From positions 271,151 through 335,150 of the forward strand of contig NZ_JACIJK010000004.1 of the NCBI RefSeq assembly GCF_014199305.1: a stretch of 64,000 bases of DNA, in the 5' to 3' direction. The notes beneath the pieces are model-generated. The model did no database searches. It worked only from the letters and a program-made list of their open reading frames with translations, and was not told the origin of the DNA. The position numbers were made by a program, and so were the translations under genes. The stretch comes from Sphingomonas aerophila (GTDB lineage Bacteria > Pseudomonadota > Alphaproteobacteria > Sphingomonadales > Sphingomonadaceae). How positions within the stretch are numbered: position 1 is the stretch's first letter; the number at the start of each line of letters is the position of its first letter. Of the stretch, positions 28,907-38,315 are shown piece by piece.

Positions 28907-30841
28907 CTAGAGCCCCCGCTGCCATGGCGCGGTAATCACCATCAGCCTTGTCCCGCCATGCGCCACCAGCGCCGCACGCAGCCGCTGCGCGCGGCGGCTG
29001 TGCAGCAATCGTTCCCACCAGCGGTCCAGCGCCAGTTCCGGGATCAGGATCGCGACCGCGCGTCCTGGTGTTGCTTCATCAATCCGCTCTACCAGGTCGA
29101 GCACTGGTCCTTCGATCTCGCGATACGGCGCGGGTATCTGCACCAGCCGCGGCGGGACCAGCCCGCGTGCGGCAACAGGTCCGGCGATGTCCCGCTCGAA
29201 GGCGTCGCGCCTAGCGGCAAGGTCCTCCTCCTGTTCGGGGCTGGTTAGGCGCAGAAGGTGAACCGCGACCACATCGGGGCTTAGCGTCAGGGCAAAACTG
29301 ATCGCGCGATCGGTCATGCGATTGCGCTCGTCATAGGCGACCAGCACCGTAGGGCGGTCAACGTCCTCCAGCGTGAAGCCGCTTGCCGGCGAGAGGTCCC
29401 GGCCGAGCCGATCGTAATAGCGCCGGATCGCCAACAGCACCGCAATGGTCGCCGGCACCGCGACGATCACGATCCAGGCGCCCTCCATGAACTTCGCGGC
29501 CGCGATCACCAGCAGCCCCACGATGGTGGTTGCCGCTCCAACGGCGTTTATCGCCAGCCGGGCCGTGTTGCGGCCGCCCCGCCGCCGCCAATGCACCACC
29601 ATGCCGACCTGGCTGACGGTGAAGGTCAGGAAGGCGCCGATCGCAAACAGCGGGATCAGGTGATCGGTGATGCCGCCGAACACGACCAGCAAGCAGCCCG
29701 CCGTGATCGTCAGGAACGTGACGCCGACGGAAAACACTAGCCGCCTGTCCGCAACGGCAAAAGCGCGCGGCAAGTAGTCATCTAGCGCGACGAGCCGGCA
29801 GATACGGGGAAAACCGACGAAACTGGTGTTGGCCGACAGGCACAGGATCGTCAGCACGCTCCCCATCGCGACGTAGTAGACTACGCCCCTGCCTGCGATC
29901 GCGCCGACCAGCTGCGACAACACGCTCTGATAGCCGGGCTGGGTCTGGTCCATCGCGCCCAGGCCGTAAAAGTGGGCCACCGTCGCAATGCCGGCGAGCA
30001 ATAGGCCGAGAGCCGCGCAGATGACGGTCAGAGTCCAGTGCGCCTCCTTCACCACAGGCTCCCGGAACGCGCCAACGCCGTTGGAAACCGCCTCCACTCC
30101 GGTCATCGCGGTACAGCCGGCAGCAAACGCGCGCATCAGCAGCCACAGGCTCACTGCTTCTGCCGCAGGTTTTAGCGGTGGCGGCGCGACTAACGGTGGG
30201 GGATGCCCCGCAGTGGAAATGATCTGGAACACGCCCCAGGCAATGAGCCCCAAGAAGCTCGCCAGGAATAGATAGGTCGGCAGCGCGAATAGCCATCCCG
30301 CCTCGCGAGTGCCGCGCAGGTTGGCGGCAGCGACCACGACGAGGATGCCCAGGCACAATTCAAGCGTCCATGGCTGAAGCGACGGCACGGAAGAAGTGAG
30401 CGCGCCAACCCCCGCCGATATGCCCACTGCCACGTTCAGCACGTAATCGATCATCAGCGCCGCCGCGGCCAGCAGCGACGCCATGGGACCAAGGTTCTCC
30501 TTAGCAACGGTGTAGGCGCCCCCGTTGGACGGATAGGCGAGGATCGTCTGGCGATAGGAGAAATACAGGATCACCAGCAGCGCCACGATCGGCGCGATCA
30601 CCCAGCCAATCCATGCAAGGCTGATCGCCCCCAAGGGGATCAGGATCGTCAGAGCCGCTTCGGGGCCATAGGATGAGGAGCCGAGGCCATCGAGGCCCAT
30701 CGCGGGGACGCCCGCGGCCCAGCCGATCTTCTGCTCCCCTTGCTCGCGATTGGCGAGCCGCCGCCCGAGCAGCACATCGATCATCTTCATCTCTGGATGA
30801 ACGAGCCCGCGACCTTTTCGTGCCGCGGGCGTTGCAATCAT
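28907..30841 (-). CDS. APC-superfamily amino acid permease with C-terminal cytoplasmic domain
   Basis: Transporter of about 640 residues with roughly twelve membrane segments. N-terminal GLDGLGSSSYGPEAALTILI matches the unwound TM1 of APC permeases, and YPSNGGAYTVAKENLG the TM3 region. After about residue 470 a soluble tail (TVLVAYDERNRMTDRAISFA, then alternating helices and strands) resembles a universal-stress-like regulatory domain. The start is uncertain: ATG 30841 is used here, but ATGs at 30790 and 30784 (the latter preceded by AGAG) are possible, and the open frame reaches 30880. Substrate unknown. Divergent from the MDR gene. Confidence 0.85.
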   Translation of the reverse strand: MIATPAARKGRGLVHPEMKMIDVLLGRRLANREQGEQKIGWAAGVPAMGLDGLGSSSYGPEAALTILIPLGAISLAWIGWVIAPIVALLVILYFSYRQTILAYPSNGGAYTVAKENLGPMASLLAAAALMIDYVLNVAVGISAGVGALTSSVPSLQPWTLELCLGILVVVAAANLRGTREAGWLFALPTYLFLASFLGLIAWGVFQIISTAGHPPPLVAPPPLKPAAEAVSLWLLMRAFAAGCTAMTGVEAVSNGVGAFREPVVKEAHWTLTVICAALGLLLAGIATVAHFYGLGAMDQTQPGYQSVLSQLVGAIAGRGVVYYVAMGSVLTILCLSANTSFVGFPRICRLVALDDYLPRAFAVADRRLVFSVGVTFLTITAGCLLVVFGGITDHLIPLFAIGAFLTFTVSQVGMVVHWRRRGGRNTARLAINAVGAATTIVGLLVIAAAKFMEGAWIVIVAVPATIAVLLAIRRYYDRLGRDLSPASGFTLEDVDRPTVLVAYDERNRMTDRAISFALTLSPDVVAVHLLRLTSPEQEEDLAARRDAFERDIAGPVAARGLVPPRLVQIPAPYREIEGPVLDLVERIDEATPGRAVAILIPELALDRWWERLLHSRRAQRLRAALVAHGGTRLMVITAPWQRGL

Positions 30842-30898
30842 CTGGACCTGCGGCGCCCGTGCGGGCATCGCCGCACCCAATCACACCCCGGAGGACGG

Positions 30899-31861
30899 AT
30901 GACGACGATGCAGGCAGCGGTGTTGACCGCGCCCGGAACGATGACGACCAGCGATGCGCCATTGCCGACTGCTGGTCCTGGAGAGATCCGGATCCGGCTG
31001 GAAGGCTGCGGCGTCTGCGCGTCCAACGTCGAACCCTATGAAGGGCAGCCTTGGTCGACCTTCCCCACGGAACCTGGGGCCATGGGGCATGAAGGCTGGG
31101 GCGTGGTGGACGCGGTTGGCGAGGGTGTCACCCAGTTCAGCGTCGGCGACCGCGTAGCGGCGCTGTCGGGCAAGAGCTTCGCGGAATACGACGTGGCGCG
31201 CGCTGACCAAACGGTGAAGCTGCCGGCCGAACTCGCGGGCCACCCTTTTCCGGGTGAGCCGCTCGGCTGTGCGTTCAACATCTTTCGTCGCGCGGACATC
31301 AGGGCCGGGCAAACTGTGGCGATCATCGGCATCGGCTTCCTAGGCGCGGTGCTGACCAATCTGGCGACCGATGCCGGCGCGCGCGTGATCGCCATCTCCC
31401 GCCGCGAGTTCACGCTCGACCTCGCCCGCCGTTATGGCGCGGCGGAGACGGTGCCGATGCACGACCACTGGGCGATCATCGAGCGCGTCAAGGAACTGAC
31501 CGACGGGCAGATGTGCGAGCGGGTGATCGAGGCAGTGGGAAAGCAGTGGCCGCTCGACCTCGCCACCGCGATCGTGGGGTTCGGCGGCAAGCTCGTCGTC
31601 GCCGGCTACCACCAGGACGGACCGCGACAGGTCAACATGCAGGAATGGAACTGGAAGGGCATCGACGTGATCAACGCGCATGAGCGTAATCCAGCGGTGA
31701 ACCTGCGCGGATTGCAGGAAGCGGTGGATGCCGTGGCAAGTGGCCGGTTCGACCCGGCGCCACTCTACTCGCATCGCTACAAGCTCGATCAGCTCGGCGA
31801 AGCGCTGGAGGCGACACGCGACAAGCCGGATGGCTTCGTCAAAGCGCTGATCGAATACTGA
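30899..31861 (+). CDS. Zinc-type medium-chain alcohol/polyol dehydrogenase
   Basis: MDR-family dehydrogenase of about 320 residues. Catalytic-zinc features are present (GCGVCASNVEPYEG near residue 35, MGHEGWGVV near 62), while the four-Cys structural zinc lobe is absent. The Rossmann motif is GIGFLGAVL near 140. Looks like a polyol or sugar dehydrogenase; substrate not determinable. GGAGGA precedes the ATG at 30899 closely (three bases); an ATG three codons later is an alternative. First gene of a plus-strand run continuing with Gfo/Idh/MocA, cupin and 2-hydroxyacid oxidase genes. Confidence 0.85.
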   Translation: MTTMQAAVLTAPGTMTTSDAPLPTAGPGEIRIRLEGCGVCASNVEPYEGQPWSTFPTEPGAMGHEGWGVVDAVGEGVTQFSVGDRVAALSGKSFAEYDVARADQTVKLPAELAGHPFPGEPLGCAFNIFRRADIRAGQTVAIIGIGFLGAVLTNLATDAGARVIAISRREFTLDLARRYGAAETVPMHDHWAIIERVKELTDGQMCERVIEAVGKQWPLDLATAIVGFGGKLVVAGYHQDGPRQVNMQEWNWKGIDVINAHERNPAVNLRGLQEAVDAVASGRFDPAPLYSHRYKLDQLGEALEATRDKPDGFVKALIEY

Positions 31862-31950
31862 GCCGTCGAGACCGCAATCCTGAAAGCGGCTGGAAGACGC
31901 CCAACGCGCGTCCCGGCTGAACCAAGCCCTTTGCCGGCGTGGAGAAACAG

Positions 31951-32940
31951 ATGACGAAGCCCAAAATAGGATTTCTCGGCGTCGGCTGGATTGGCCGCAA
32001 CCGCATGGAGGCGATGATCGAAACCGGTCTGGTCGAGGCCACCGCGATCGTCGAACCGAGCGACGAGATGGCCGACTCCGCCGTCGCCTCCGCCCCTGGC
32101 GCCGTGCGGGTCGGAAGCTATGACGAGCTGCTGTCGATGAACCTGGACGGCATCGTCATCGCCACGCCTAGCGCGCTGCATGCCCAACAATCGATCCGGG
32201 CGCTTCAGGCCGGCGCTGCGGTGTTCTGCCAAAAGCCGCTCGGCCGTTCAGCGGACGAAGCACGCGCAGTGGTGGACGCAGCGCAGGCGGCGGATCGGCT
32301 TTTGACGGTCGACCTGTCCTACCGCTTCACCGAAGCGATGGGCGCGATCGCACCGCTGGTTCGCTCCGGTGATCTCGGCCGCATCCACGCCGTCGACCTC
32401 GTGTTCCACAACGCATACGGGCCGGACAAGCCGTGGTTCTACGACCGTGCGCTGTCGGGCGGTGGATGCGTCATGGATTTGGGAGTGCACCTCGTCGACC
32501 TGGCGCTCTGGACGCTCGGGTTTCCAAAGGTCGAACAGGTCCATTCCGCCCTGTCGTCAGGCGGCGAATCGCTGCGCGCAGGCGACCCGCGGGTTGAGGA
32601 CTACGCCGTTGCTACACTGCGGCTGGGTGGTGGCATGATCGTGCGGCTTGCCTGCTCCTGGCGGCTTCAGGCTGGGCAGGAGGCGCAGATCGAGGCGAGC
32701 TTCTACGGGACAGCGGGCGCGGCGGCGATGCGCAACGTCGGCGGATCCTTCTACGATTTCGAGGCGGACCGCTATCATGGGACCACCCGGTCCCGGTTGG
32801 TCGGCCCACCGGACGCTTGGGGCGGGCGCGCCGCGGCGGACTGGGCACGGCGCCTTGCCGCGGGCGAACGGTTCGGCGCGGACGCGGAGCAACTCGTGCG
32901 CACTTCCGCCGCTCTGGACGCCATCTACGCCGGAGCTTGA
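31951..32940 (+). CDS. Gfo/Idh/MocA family oxidoreductase (1)
   Basis: NAD(P)-dependent sugar or inositol oxidoreductase of about 329 residues. N-terminal Rossmann [17 protein letters not shown], the family signature [12 protein letters not shown] (EKP replaced by QKP) near residue 95, and a catalytic-region segment [18 protein letters not shown] with the D-x3-H arrangement around residue 170. ATG at 31951 has GGAG six bases upstream. It follows the MDR gene by 89 bases and likely shares a pathway of carbohydrate oxidation with it. Confidence 0.88.
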   Translation: MTKPKIGFLGVGWIGRNRMEAMIETGLVEATAIVEPSDEMADSAVASAPGAVRVGSYDELLSMNLDGIVIATPSALHAQQSIRALQAGAAVFCQKPLGRSADEARAVVDAAQAADRLLTVDLSYRFTEAMGAIAPLVRSGDLGRIHAVDLVFHNAYGPDKPWFYDRALSGGGCVMDLGVHLVDLALWTLGFPKVEQVHSALSSGGESLRAGDPRVEDYAVATLRLGGGMIVRLACSWRLQAGQEAQIEASFYGTAGAAAMRNVGGSFYDFEADRYHGTTRSRLVGPPDAWGGRAAADWARRLAAGERFGADAEQLVRTSAALDAIYAGA

Positions 32941-32965
32941 AGCCCGGCCTGAGCGTTCGGGCACC

Positions 32966-33361
32966 ATGGATATCAAGCGCGCAGGCAGCCAAGCCTCCCA
33001 GCCCGGCCCCGCGGACTGGTTCACCGGCACCGTCCGGATCGACCCGTTGTTCAGCGCCCCCGCCCCGGCGCGGGTGGCGGGCGCGGCGGTTACGTTCGAG
33101 CCTGGCGCCCGTACAGCCTGGCATACCCACCCACTCGGTCAAACGCTGATCGTGACCGCAGGTGTTGGCCGCATTCAGCGCGAAGGATGTCCGATCGAGG
33201 AGATCCGGCCTGGCGATACTGTGTGGTTCGCGCCGAACGAGAAACACTGGCACGGCGCATCCCCGTCCGTCGCGATGACCCACATCGCGATCCAGGAACA
33301 ACTGGACGGCAAGGCGGTGGAATGGCTGGAGAAGGTGTCGGACGCGCAGTACGCTGGCTAA
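32966..33361 (+). CDS. Cupin-domain protein
   Basis: Single-domain cupin of 131 residues. Metal-binding motif 1 is [12 protein letters not shown] with G after it; motif 2 is [11 protein letters not shown]. This pattern matches small cupins of the group often fused to or beside carboxymuconolactone decarboxylase-like proteins. Function is unknown; sugar isomerase or lactone-handling roles are possible for such neighbours. It lies 25 bases after the oxidoreductase gene and 43 bases before the 2-hydroxyacid oxidase gene. Confidence 0.85.
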   Translation: MDIKRAGSQASQPGPADWFTGTVRIDPLFSAPAPARVAGAAVTFEPGARTAWHTHPLGQTLIVTAGVGRIQREGCPIEEIRPGDTVWFAPNEKHWHGASPSVAMTHIAIQEQLDGKAVEWLEKVSDAQYAG

Positions 33362-33404
33362 TGGCCACGAACACGCGGCCGCTCGGAGGGGCAAGGAGAG
33401 GTCG

Positions 33405-34565
33405 TTGGCGCAGTTTGGCGATTTTCAGAACGCAATCTATTTCGCCGGGCTGAGCGGGGCCGTTCCCAAGCTTCCGGTCGATGCGGCGACGCTGGAGGCG
33501 CGCGCGATAGAGGCGATGCCCCCGTCGGTTCGCGACTATGTGCAGGGCGGATGCGGCGACGAATGGACACAGAGGGCGAATGTCGAGGCATTCGGCCGCT
33601 GGGGAATGGTGCCGCGGATGATGGTCGACACGAACGAGCGCGACCTGTCGGTCGAACTCTTCGGCCATCGCTACCCCACACCGCTGCTGATGAGCCCCAT
33701 CGGCGTAACCGGCATCTGCACCGCGGACGGCCATGGCGATCTCCACGCAGCGAGGGCTGCTGCGACGACGGGCGTGCCCATGTGCGTTTCGACGCTGGGC
33801 AATGATCCACTGGAGGCTGTTTCAGCCGAACTGGGCGACACGCCCGGCTTTTTCCAGCTCTATACGCCTCGCGATGAGGAACTAGTTGCAAGCCTGGTCA
33901 GCCGGGCAGAGGCGGCGGGCTATCGGGCGATCGTGGTGACGCTCGATACCTGGGTTACCGGCTGGCGCCCGCGGGACCTCAACACTGGCAATTTTCCGCA
34001 GCTTCGCGGCGCGGTGCTGCAGAACTATTTCACCGATCCGGTTTTCCGGCGCCTGCTCGGCAAGCCGCCGGAGGAGCACCCGCAGGAGGCGATCATGTTA
34101 TGGGTGCGGCTATTCGGGCGAGTACTGACCTGGGACGACCTGCCGTGGCTGAGGTCGCTCACGCGTCTTCCGATCGTGCTGAAAGGGATCTGTCACCCGG
34201 ACGATGCCCGCCGCGCAGTGGACGCCGGAGCGGACGCAATCTTTTGCTCCAACCATGGCGGGCGCCAAGCAAATGGCGGGATCGCAGCCATCGACATGCT
34301 GCCGGCCGTCGTAGAGGCGGCGGGCGACACGCCCGTCCTGTTCGACTCGGGCGTGCGGTCCGGCACCGACGTGGTGAAGGCGCTGGCACTCGGCGCGCGA
34401 ATAGTCGGGATCGGGCGGCCTTTTGCCTATGGGTTAGCGCTCGACGGAGCCGATGGCGCGGCTCATGTGTTGCGTTGCATTCTGGCGGAGGCGGACTTGC
34501 TGATGGCTGTGAACGGGTATCCAACGATCGCGGACGTGCGAGCCGCGGGAGCGACGCGCGGGTGA
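33405..34565 (+). CDS. FMN-dependent alpha-hydroxy-acid oxidase (lactate 2-monooxygenase-like)
   Basis: TIM-barrel flavoenzyme of 386 residues oxidising an L-2-hydroxy acid. Visible active-site elements: SPIGVTGICTADG, FQLYTPRDEE, LDTWVTGWRPRDL, LKGICHPDDA (FMN Lys), and the signature SNHGGRQANG with catalytic His and substrate Arg; the phosphate site is FDSGVRSGTDVVKAL. The long loop before the SNHGGRQ motif resembles lactate monooxygenase more than glycolate oxidase. TTG start at 33405 is supported by AAGGAGAG just upstream. Its TGA overlaps the GTG of the next gene (GTGA). Confidence 0.9.
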   Translation: MAQFGDFQNAIYFAGLSGAVPKLPVDAATLEARAIEAMPPSVRDYVQGGCGDEWTQRANVEAFGRWGMVPRMMVDTNERDLSVELFGHRYPTPLLMSPIGVTGICTADGHGDLHAARAAATTGVPMCVSTLGNDPLEAVSAELGDTPGFFQLYTPRDEELVASLVSRAEAAGYRAIVVTLDTWVTGWRPRDLNTGNFPQLRGAVLQNYFTDPVFRRLLGKPPEEHPQEAIMLWVRLFGRVLTWDDLPWLRSLTRLPIVLKGICHPDDARRAVDAGADAIFCSNHGGRQANGGIAAIDMLPAVVEAAGDTPVLFDSGVRSGTDVVKALALGARIVGIGRPFAYGLALDGADGAAHVLRCILAEADLLMAVNGYPTIADVRAAGATRG

Positions 34566-35494
34566 GGACGGCAGCCAAGGTCGGCATCGCTGCCGGCGCG
34601 ACCCTTGCGGGACTATCATTGTTCTCGACCGTGCTCGCGCGTCGATCGGAGAAACTGGTTCCGCCCGACGGCCGGTTGGTCAACGTGGATGGTCACCCGA
34701 TCCACCTGATCGACCGGGGAGAGGGACCCGCGATCGTGATGGTGCACGGGCTTGGCGGTCAGATGCGCAACTTCAACTATGGTGTCGTCGATGCGCTCGC
34801 CGAGCGGCACCGGGTGGTGGTAATCGACCGGCCAGGTTCGGGCTATTCACCCCCGATCGTGGAAGGCGACGCGGGCATCTCTCGGCAGGCAGCACTGGTC
34901 GCGGCGCTCATCGAAACACTGGGACTCGATCAGCCGATGCTGGTCGGCCACTCCTATGGTGGTGCGGTATCGATGGCGTTGGCGCTGAACGATCCCGGCC
35001 TGGTTCGCGGGCTTGCGCTGATCGCGCCCTTGACCCAGCCCATTCCTGCCCTGCCGGCTGCCATCGCCGCGATCACTCACGCGCCCTTTCCAGCGAGGCT
35101 GGCGTTTGCGGCCGCGGTCGGGTCCCCGTTCAGCCAATTGAACCGAAACCGGGTGCTGGCGCAGGTCTTCGCGCCCGAACCTGTCGCGCCCGACTTCAAG
35201 ACCCGCGGCGGCGGCGCGCTGTCACGACGGCCCGGGGCAATCGCGGCCGTTGCAGGAGACATCGCGAACGCGAGGACGGAGCTGACCGAGCTTGCCGGTC
35301 GCTACCGAACGCTTGCCCTGCCCGTCTCCATCCTGTTCGCTCGTGGTGACAAGCTGCTTGATCCAGCCGAGCATGGCGAGAAAACGGCCGCTTCGATCAC
35401 CAACGGCCGCTGCGAATTGGTGGAGGGCGGGCACATGCTCCCCGTAACCCAGCCGGAGTTGGTCACGCGCTTCATCGCAGCCGCAGCGGGCTAA
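34562..35494 (+). CDS. Membrane-anchored alpha/beta hydrolase
   Basis: Alpha/beta hydrolase of about 310 residues with an N-terminal hydrophobic stretch (AAKVGIAAGATLAGLSLFST) that may anchor or export it. Oxyanion region MVHGLGGQMRNF, nucleophile elbow GHSYGGA, acid in FARGDKLLDP, and catalytic His in EGGHMLPV are all present. Coupled to the hydroxyacid oxidase by a GTGA overlap. The substrate (ester, lactone or epoxide) cannot be inferred. Confidence 0.87.
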   Translation: MRTAAKVGIAAGATLAGLSLFSTVLARRSEKLVPPDGRLVNVDGHPIHLIDRGEGPAIVMVHGLGGQMRNFNYGVVDALAERHRVVVIDRPGSGYSPPIVEGDAGISRQAALVAALIETLGLDQPMLVGHSYGGAVSMALALNDPGLVRGLALIAPLTQPIPALPAAIAAITHAPFPARLAFAAAVGSPFSQLNRNRVLAQVFAPEPVAPDFKTRGGGALSRRPGAIAAVAGDIANARTELTELAGRYRTLALPVSILFARGDKLLDPAEHGEKTAASITNGRCELVEGGHMLPVTQPELVTRFIAAAAG

Positions 35495-35800
35495 TCTCGA
35501 CCGGCCGCGCTGTCGATGCGGCTCCTGCGCGTCGAGATGCTGGCAGACTCCGCTGCCACGGGCGGCGGGTCACGGTTCGCTCCTCGCGCTGCCTGATCCA
35601 CAATCACCTATGGAGAGGCGTGAGAGAGAGTTTTGCGGCTGAGCGTTCCGGATCTGGCGCGAAACCTTCCGAGACCGTTTCTCGCCTCCCCTGGGTGTGA
35701 CCTAGGCTAAATGCCGGGAAGTCATTTCCGCCCATGGTGGAGCTACTGCAGCGCCGGCGTGCCGAGGCATAATCGGTCCCGCCACTGAATACCCATCGGC
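35495..35800. other. Intergenic region, no gene seen
   Basis: About 300 bases between two convergent genes. No plausible reading frame or RNA gene was found. A weak inverted repeat occurs around 35659-35686 (gcgaaac ... gtttctcgc), which could be part of a bidirectional terminator, but no T-run follows. Confidence 0.5.
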
Positions 35801-36139
35801 CTAGCTGATCGCCTTTTGCAACTCGGCCTTGCTCATCTTTGAGCGGCCCGGCACGTCCTGCCTTTTCGCCGCATCGTACAGTTCCGCCTTTGTGCGATTG
35901 CCCTCCGCCTCGTCCTTGCCGGTCTGGCCAGCGACTACATTGCGGCGGGTACGCGCGCGGTTATGACGGTTTTCGGCAGGGCTCTTCTCGTATGACTCGC
36001 CTGCTTCCGACAATCCGATGGCGATCGCTTGTTGCCGGTCGGTCACCGGATCGCCCGCCGCGTTCTTGAGTTCATGATGCTTGAACTCGTGCATCACGCG
36101 CTCGACGGTCTGCTTCTGGTCCTTGCTCTGCTTGGCCAT
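35801..36139 (-). CDS. Small basic DUF6496/Rho-N-like protein
   Basis: Hydrophilic, highly charged protein of 112 residues. The N-terminal half (TVERVMHEFKHHELK) resembles DUF6496-type stress proteins; the C-terminal part (TKAELYDAAKRQDVPGRSKM, then SKAELQKAI) matches the Rho N-terminal SAP-like helix-loop-helix that binds nucleic acid. ATG at 36139 is preceded by GGAGG at five bases. Such proteins are common in sphingomonads and are often stress-linked; no function is established. Confidence 0.8.
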   Translation of the reverse strand: MAKQSKDQKQTVERVMHEFKHHELKNAAGDPVTDRQQAIAIGLSEAGESYEKSPAENRHNRARTRRNVVAGQTGKDEAEGNRTKAELYDAAKRQDVPGRSKMSKAELQKAIS

Positions 36140-36186
36140 AACTGCCTCCGGCCGGTTCAACGCCCGAATGAAGCCGGTGTGCCCCG

Positions 36187-37224
36187 CTAAAGCATAACGA
36201 GCCGCCCTGCCGCCGCCGCTTCCCGAGCGCGTCCGATCAGGCGCAGGCCGGCAAGCGCATCCGCCGGGTCAACTGGGGCCGGCGCGCCGTTCGTGATCGC
36301 GTTCGCGACGCCGCGGTAGAAGACGCGCCAGTCTCCACGCACAGTTGGCACGGTGTGGCCTTTTCCATCTGCCAGCGTCAACATTCCCCGATCGCGAGCG
36401 TCTTCAACGCCATAGCCTGGCTGGTCAGGGGAGCCGCCCGCCCGCAGAACCGCCTCCTGCGGATCGATACCGTGCTTCACGAAGCTGGCCCGCGTGCCGT
36501 GCAGCGCAAACCGGGATCGCGCCGCCGCCACCAGCGTCGACGAGGCAAGCCGAACCCGCAGCTCGCCATAGTGGAACCGGAGGTCGAAATAATCGTCCAC
36601 CGCCGCGCCCGCGCGCTGGGTCACGATGTCGGCCCAGACCGCGTCTGGGTGACCGAACAGCTGCAGCATCTGGTCCACCAGATGCGGCCCCAAATCGGAG
36701 AGCAACCCACTCCCGTCCTGCGCCTCTTCCCGCCAGCCGCGCTTGATCGCGGCGCGGTGCCGGTCCCAGCATAGCTCGGCGAGCATCACCTCGCCAAGCG
36801 CGCCCGATTGCAGCAGGTCGCGGACGGTCAGGAAGTCCGCGTCCCAACGGCGGTTGTGATACACCGACAAAACCAGCCCGGCCGAACGCGCTTGCTCGAT
36901 CAGCGCCTCTCCATCGGCAATGTCGGTGACGAAGGGCTTGTCGACCACCACATGCTTGCCCGCCGCCAGCGCCGCCCGCGCGACCGGTGCGTGGGTCGGG
37001 TTAGGGCTGACGACGATGACCAGGTCCACCTCCGGCCTGCCGATCAGCGCGTCCACATCGCCGACCACCGCGGCGTCGGGCCAGGCCGCGTGCGCTTCCT
37101 CCCGCCGTGACGTCATGATCGCGGCGATCCGGAACTCACCCGTCGCCGCGATCACAGGCGCGTGCAGCCGCGCGCCCGCGAGGCCAAAGCCGACCAGGCC
37201 GACGCCGATCGGCCGCTGGATCAT
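36187..37224 (-). CDS. Gfo/Idh/MocA family oxidoreductase (2)
   Basis: Oxidoreductase of 345 residues, distinct from the one at 31951. Rossmann GVGLVGFGLAGARLHAPVI, VVDKPFVTDIADGEAL (classical DKP motif near 97), YHNRRWDADF, and DLGPHLVDQMLQLFG as the catalytic-domain His region. Close in type to YdgJ/YvaA-like sugar dehydrogenases. The ATG overlaps the stop of the aldo-keto reductase gene by four bases, so the two form an operon and probably act on the same sugar. Confidence 0.9.
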   Translation of the reverse strand: MIQRPIGVGLVGFGLAGARLHAPVIAATGEFRIAAIMTSRREEAHAAWPDAAVVGDVDALIGRPEVDLVIVVSPNPTHAPVARAALAAGKHVVVDKPFVTDIADGEALIEQARSAGLVLSVYHNRRWDADFLTVRDLLQSGALGEVMLAELCWDRHRAAIKRGWREEAQDGSGLLSDLGPHLVDQMLQLFGHPDAVWADIVTQRAGAAVDDYFDLRFHYGELRVRLASSTLVAAARSRFALHGTRASFVKHGIDPQEAVLRAGGSPDQPGYGVEDARDRGMLTLADGKGHTVPTVRGDWRVFYRGVANAITNGAPAPVDPADALAGLRLIGRAREAAAAGRLVML

Positions 37225-38303
37225 TTCGCCGCCGGCTTGCCTTGCGCCGCCGGAAGCTCGGTGATGTCCGACGAACCCGACCAGATGTTGATGTCGCCTT
37301 CTGCAGTCGCCGCCTCGATCCGGGCGAGCTCGTCGTCGCTGAAGGACAGGTTCTTCGCCGCATCGAGCGAGTCGTCGAGCTGCTCCACAGTTCGCGCGCC
37401 GATCAGGGCAGAGGTGACGCGCGGGTCGCGCAGCACCCAGGCGATCGCCATTTGTGCCAGGCTCTGGCCACGCTCCCGCGCGATGTCGCCGAGCTTGCGG
37501 ATGGTGGCGATGTTCTGTTCGCTCAGCAGCCCCTGCGACAGCGACCCGCCACGCGCCGCCCGCGCATCCTGCGGTACCCCGCCCAGATACTTGTTGGTCA
37601 GCATGCCCTGGGCGAGCGGCGAAAAGGCGATGCAACCAGTGCCGAGTTGGCCAAGCGTATCGAGAAGCTCCTTCTCGATCCAGCGATTGAGCAGCGAATA
37701 GCTCGGCTGATGAATGAAAAGCGGCACCTTTTCTTCGGCCAGGATCGCAGCGGCGCGCGCAGTCAGCCCCGGTTCGTAGGAGGAGATGCCGACATACAGC
37801 GCCTTGCCCTGGCGGTGCAGCTGGACCAGTGCCCCCATCGTCTCTTCCAGCGGCGTCGTCGGATCGACGCGGTGAGAATAGAAGACGTCGACATAGTCGA
37901 GCCCCATCCGGCGCAGCGACTGTTCGCAGCTGGCGATCAGATACTTCTTGGACGAGCCAATGTCGCCATAGGGTCCGGGCCACATATCCCACCCCGCCTT
38001 GGTGGAAATCAGCAGCTCGTCGCGGTGGGAGGCGAAATCGGTCGCGAGCACACGGCCAAAATTCTCTTCGGCCGAACCATATGGCGGGCCGTAATTGTTC
38101 GCGAGATCGAAGTGCGTCACGCCGCGGTCGAACGCCCGGCGTAGCATGGCGCGCGCAGTTTCGAATACATCGTTCCCGCCGAAGTTCTGCCATAGCCCCA
38201 GGCTGATCGCGGGAAGCTTCACTCCGCTTCGTCCGCAGCCGCGATAGGGCATGCGTCCGTCGTAGCGATCCTGGTCAGCGGTGTACGGGGTCGGGAAAGG
38301 CAT
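37221..38303 (-). CDS. Aldo/keto reductase, YghZ-like
   Basis: NADPH-dependent reductase of 360 residues of the YghZ/L-glyceraldehyde-3-phosphate reductase group (AKR14). Catalytic tetrad visible: Asp and Tyr in FDLANNYGPPYGSAEENFG, Lys in LISTKAGWDMWPGPYG, His in FYSHRVDPTTP; cofactor site in SALIGARTVEQLDDSLDA. ATG at 38303 has AGGAG six bases upstream, better than the adjacent TTG. It heads a two-gene operon; its leader contains a tRNA-like fold. Confidence 0.93.
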   Translation of the reverse strand: MPFPTPYTADQDRYDGRMPYRGCGRSGVKLPAISLGLWQNFGGNDVFETARAMLRRAFDRGVTHFDLANNYGPPYGSAEENFGRVLATDFASHRDELLISTKAGWDMWPGPYGDIGSSKKYLIASCEQSLRRMGLDYVDVFYSHRVDPTTPLEETMGALVQLHRQGKALYVGISSYEPGLTARAAAILAEEKVPLFIHQPSYSLLNRWIEKELLDTLGQLGTGCIAFSPLAQGMLTNKYLGGVPQDARAARGGSLSQGLLSEQNIATIRKLGDIARERGQSLAQMAIAWVLRDPRVTSALIGARTVEQLDDSLDAAKNLSFSDDELARIEAATAEGDINIWSGSSDITELPAAQGKPAAK

Positions 38304-38315
38304 CAAACACTCCTG

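Noticed and set aside
34100..34561. Upstream open frame continuing the alpha/beta hydrolase inside the hydroxyacid oxidase gene
   Set aside because: It is an Arg/Gly-rich shadow frame; the hydrolase starts at GTG 34562 overlapping the oxidase stop.
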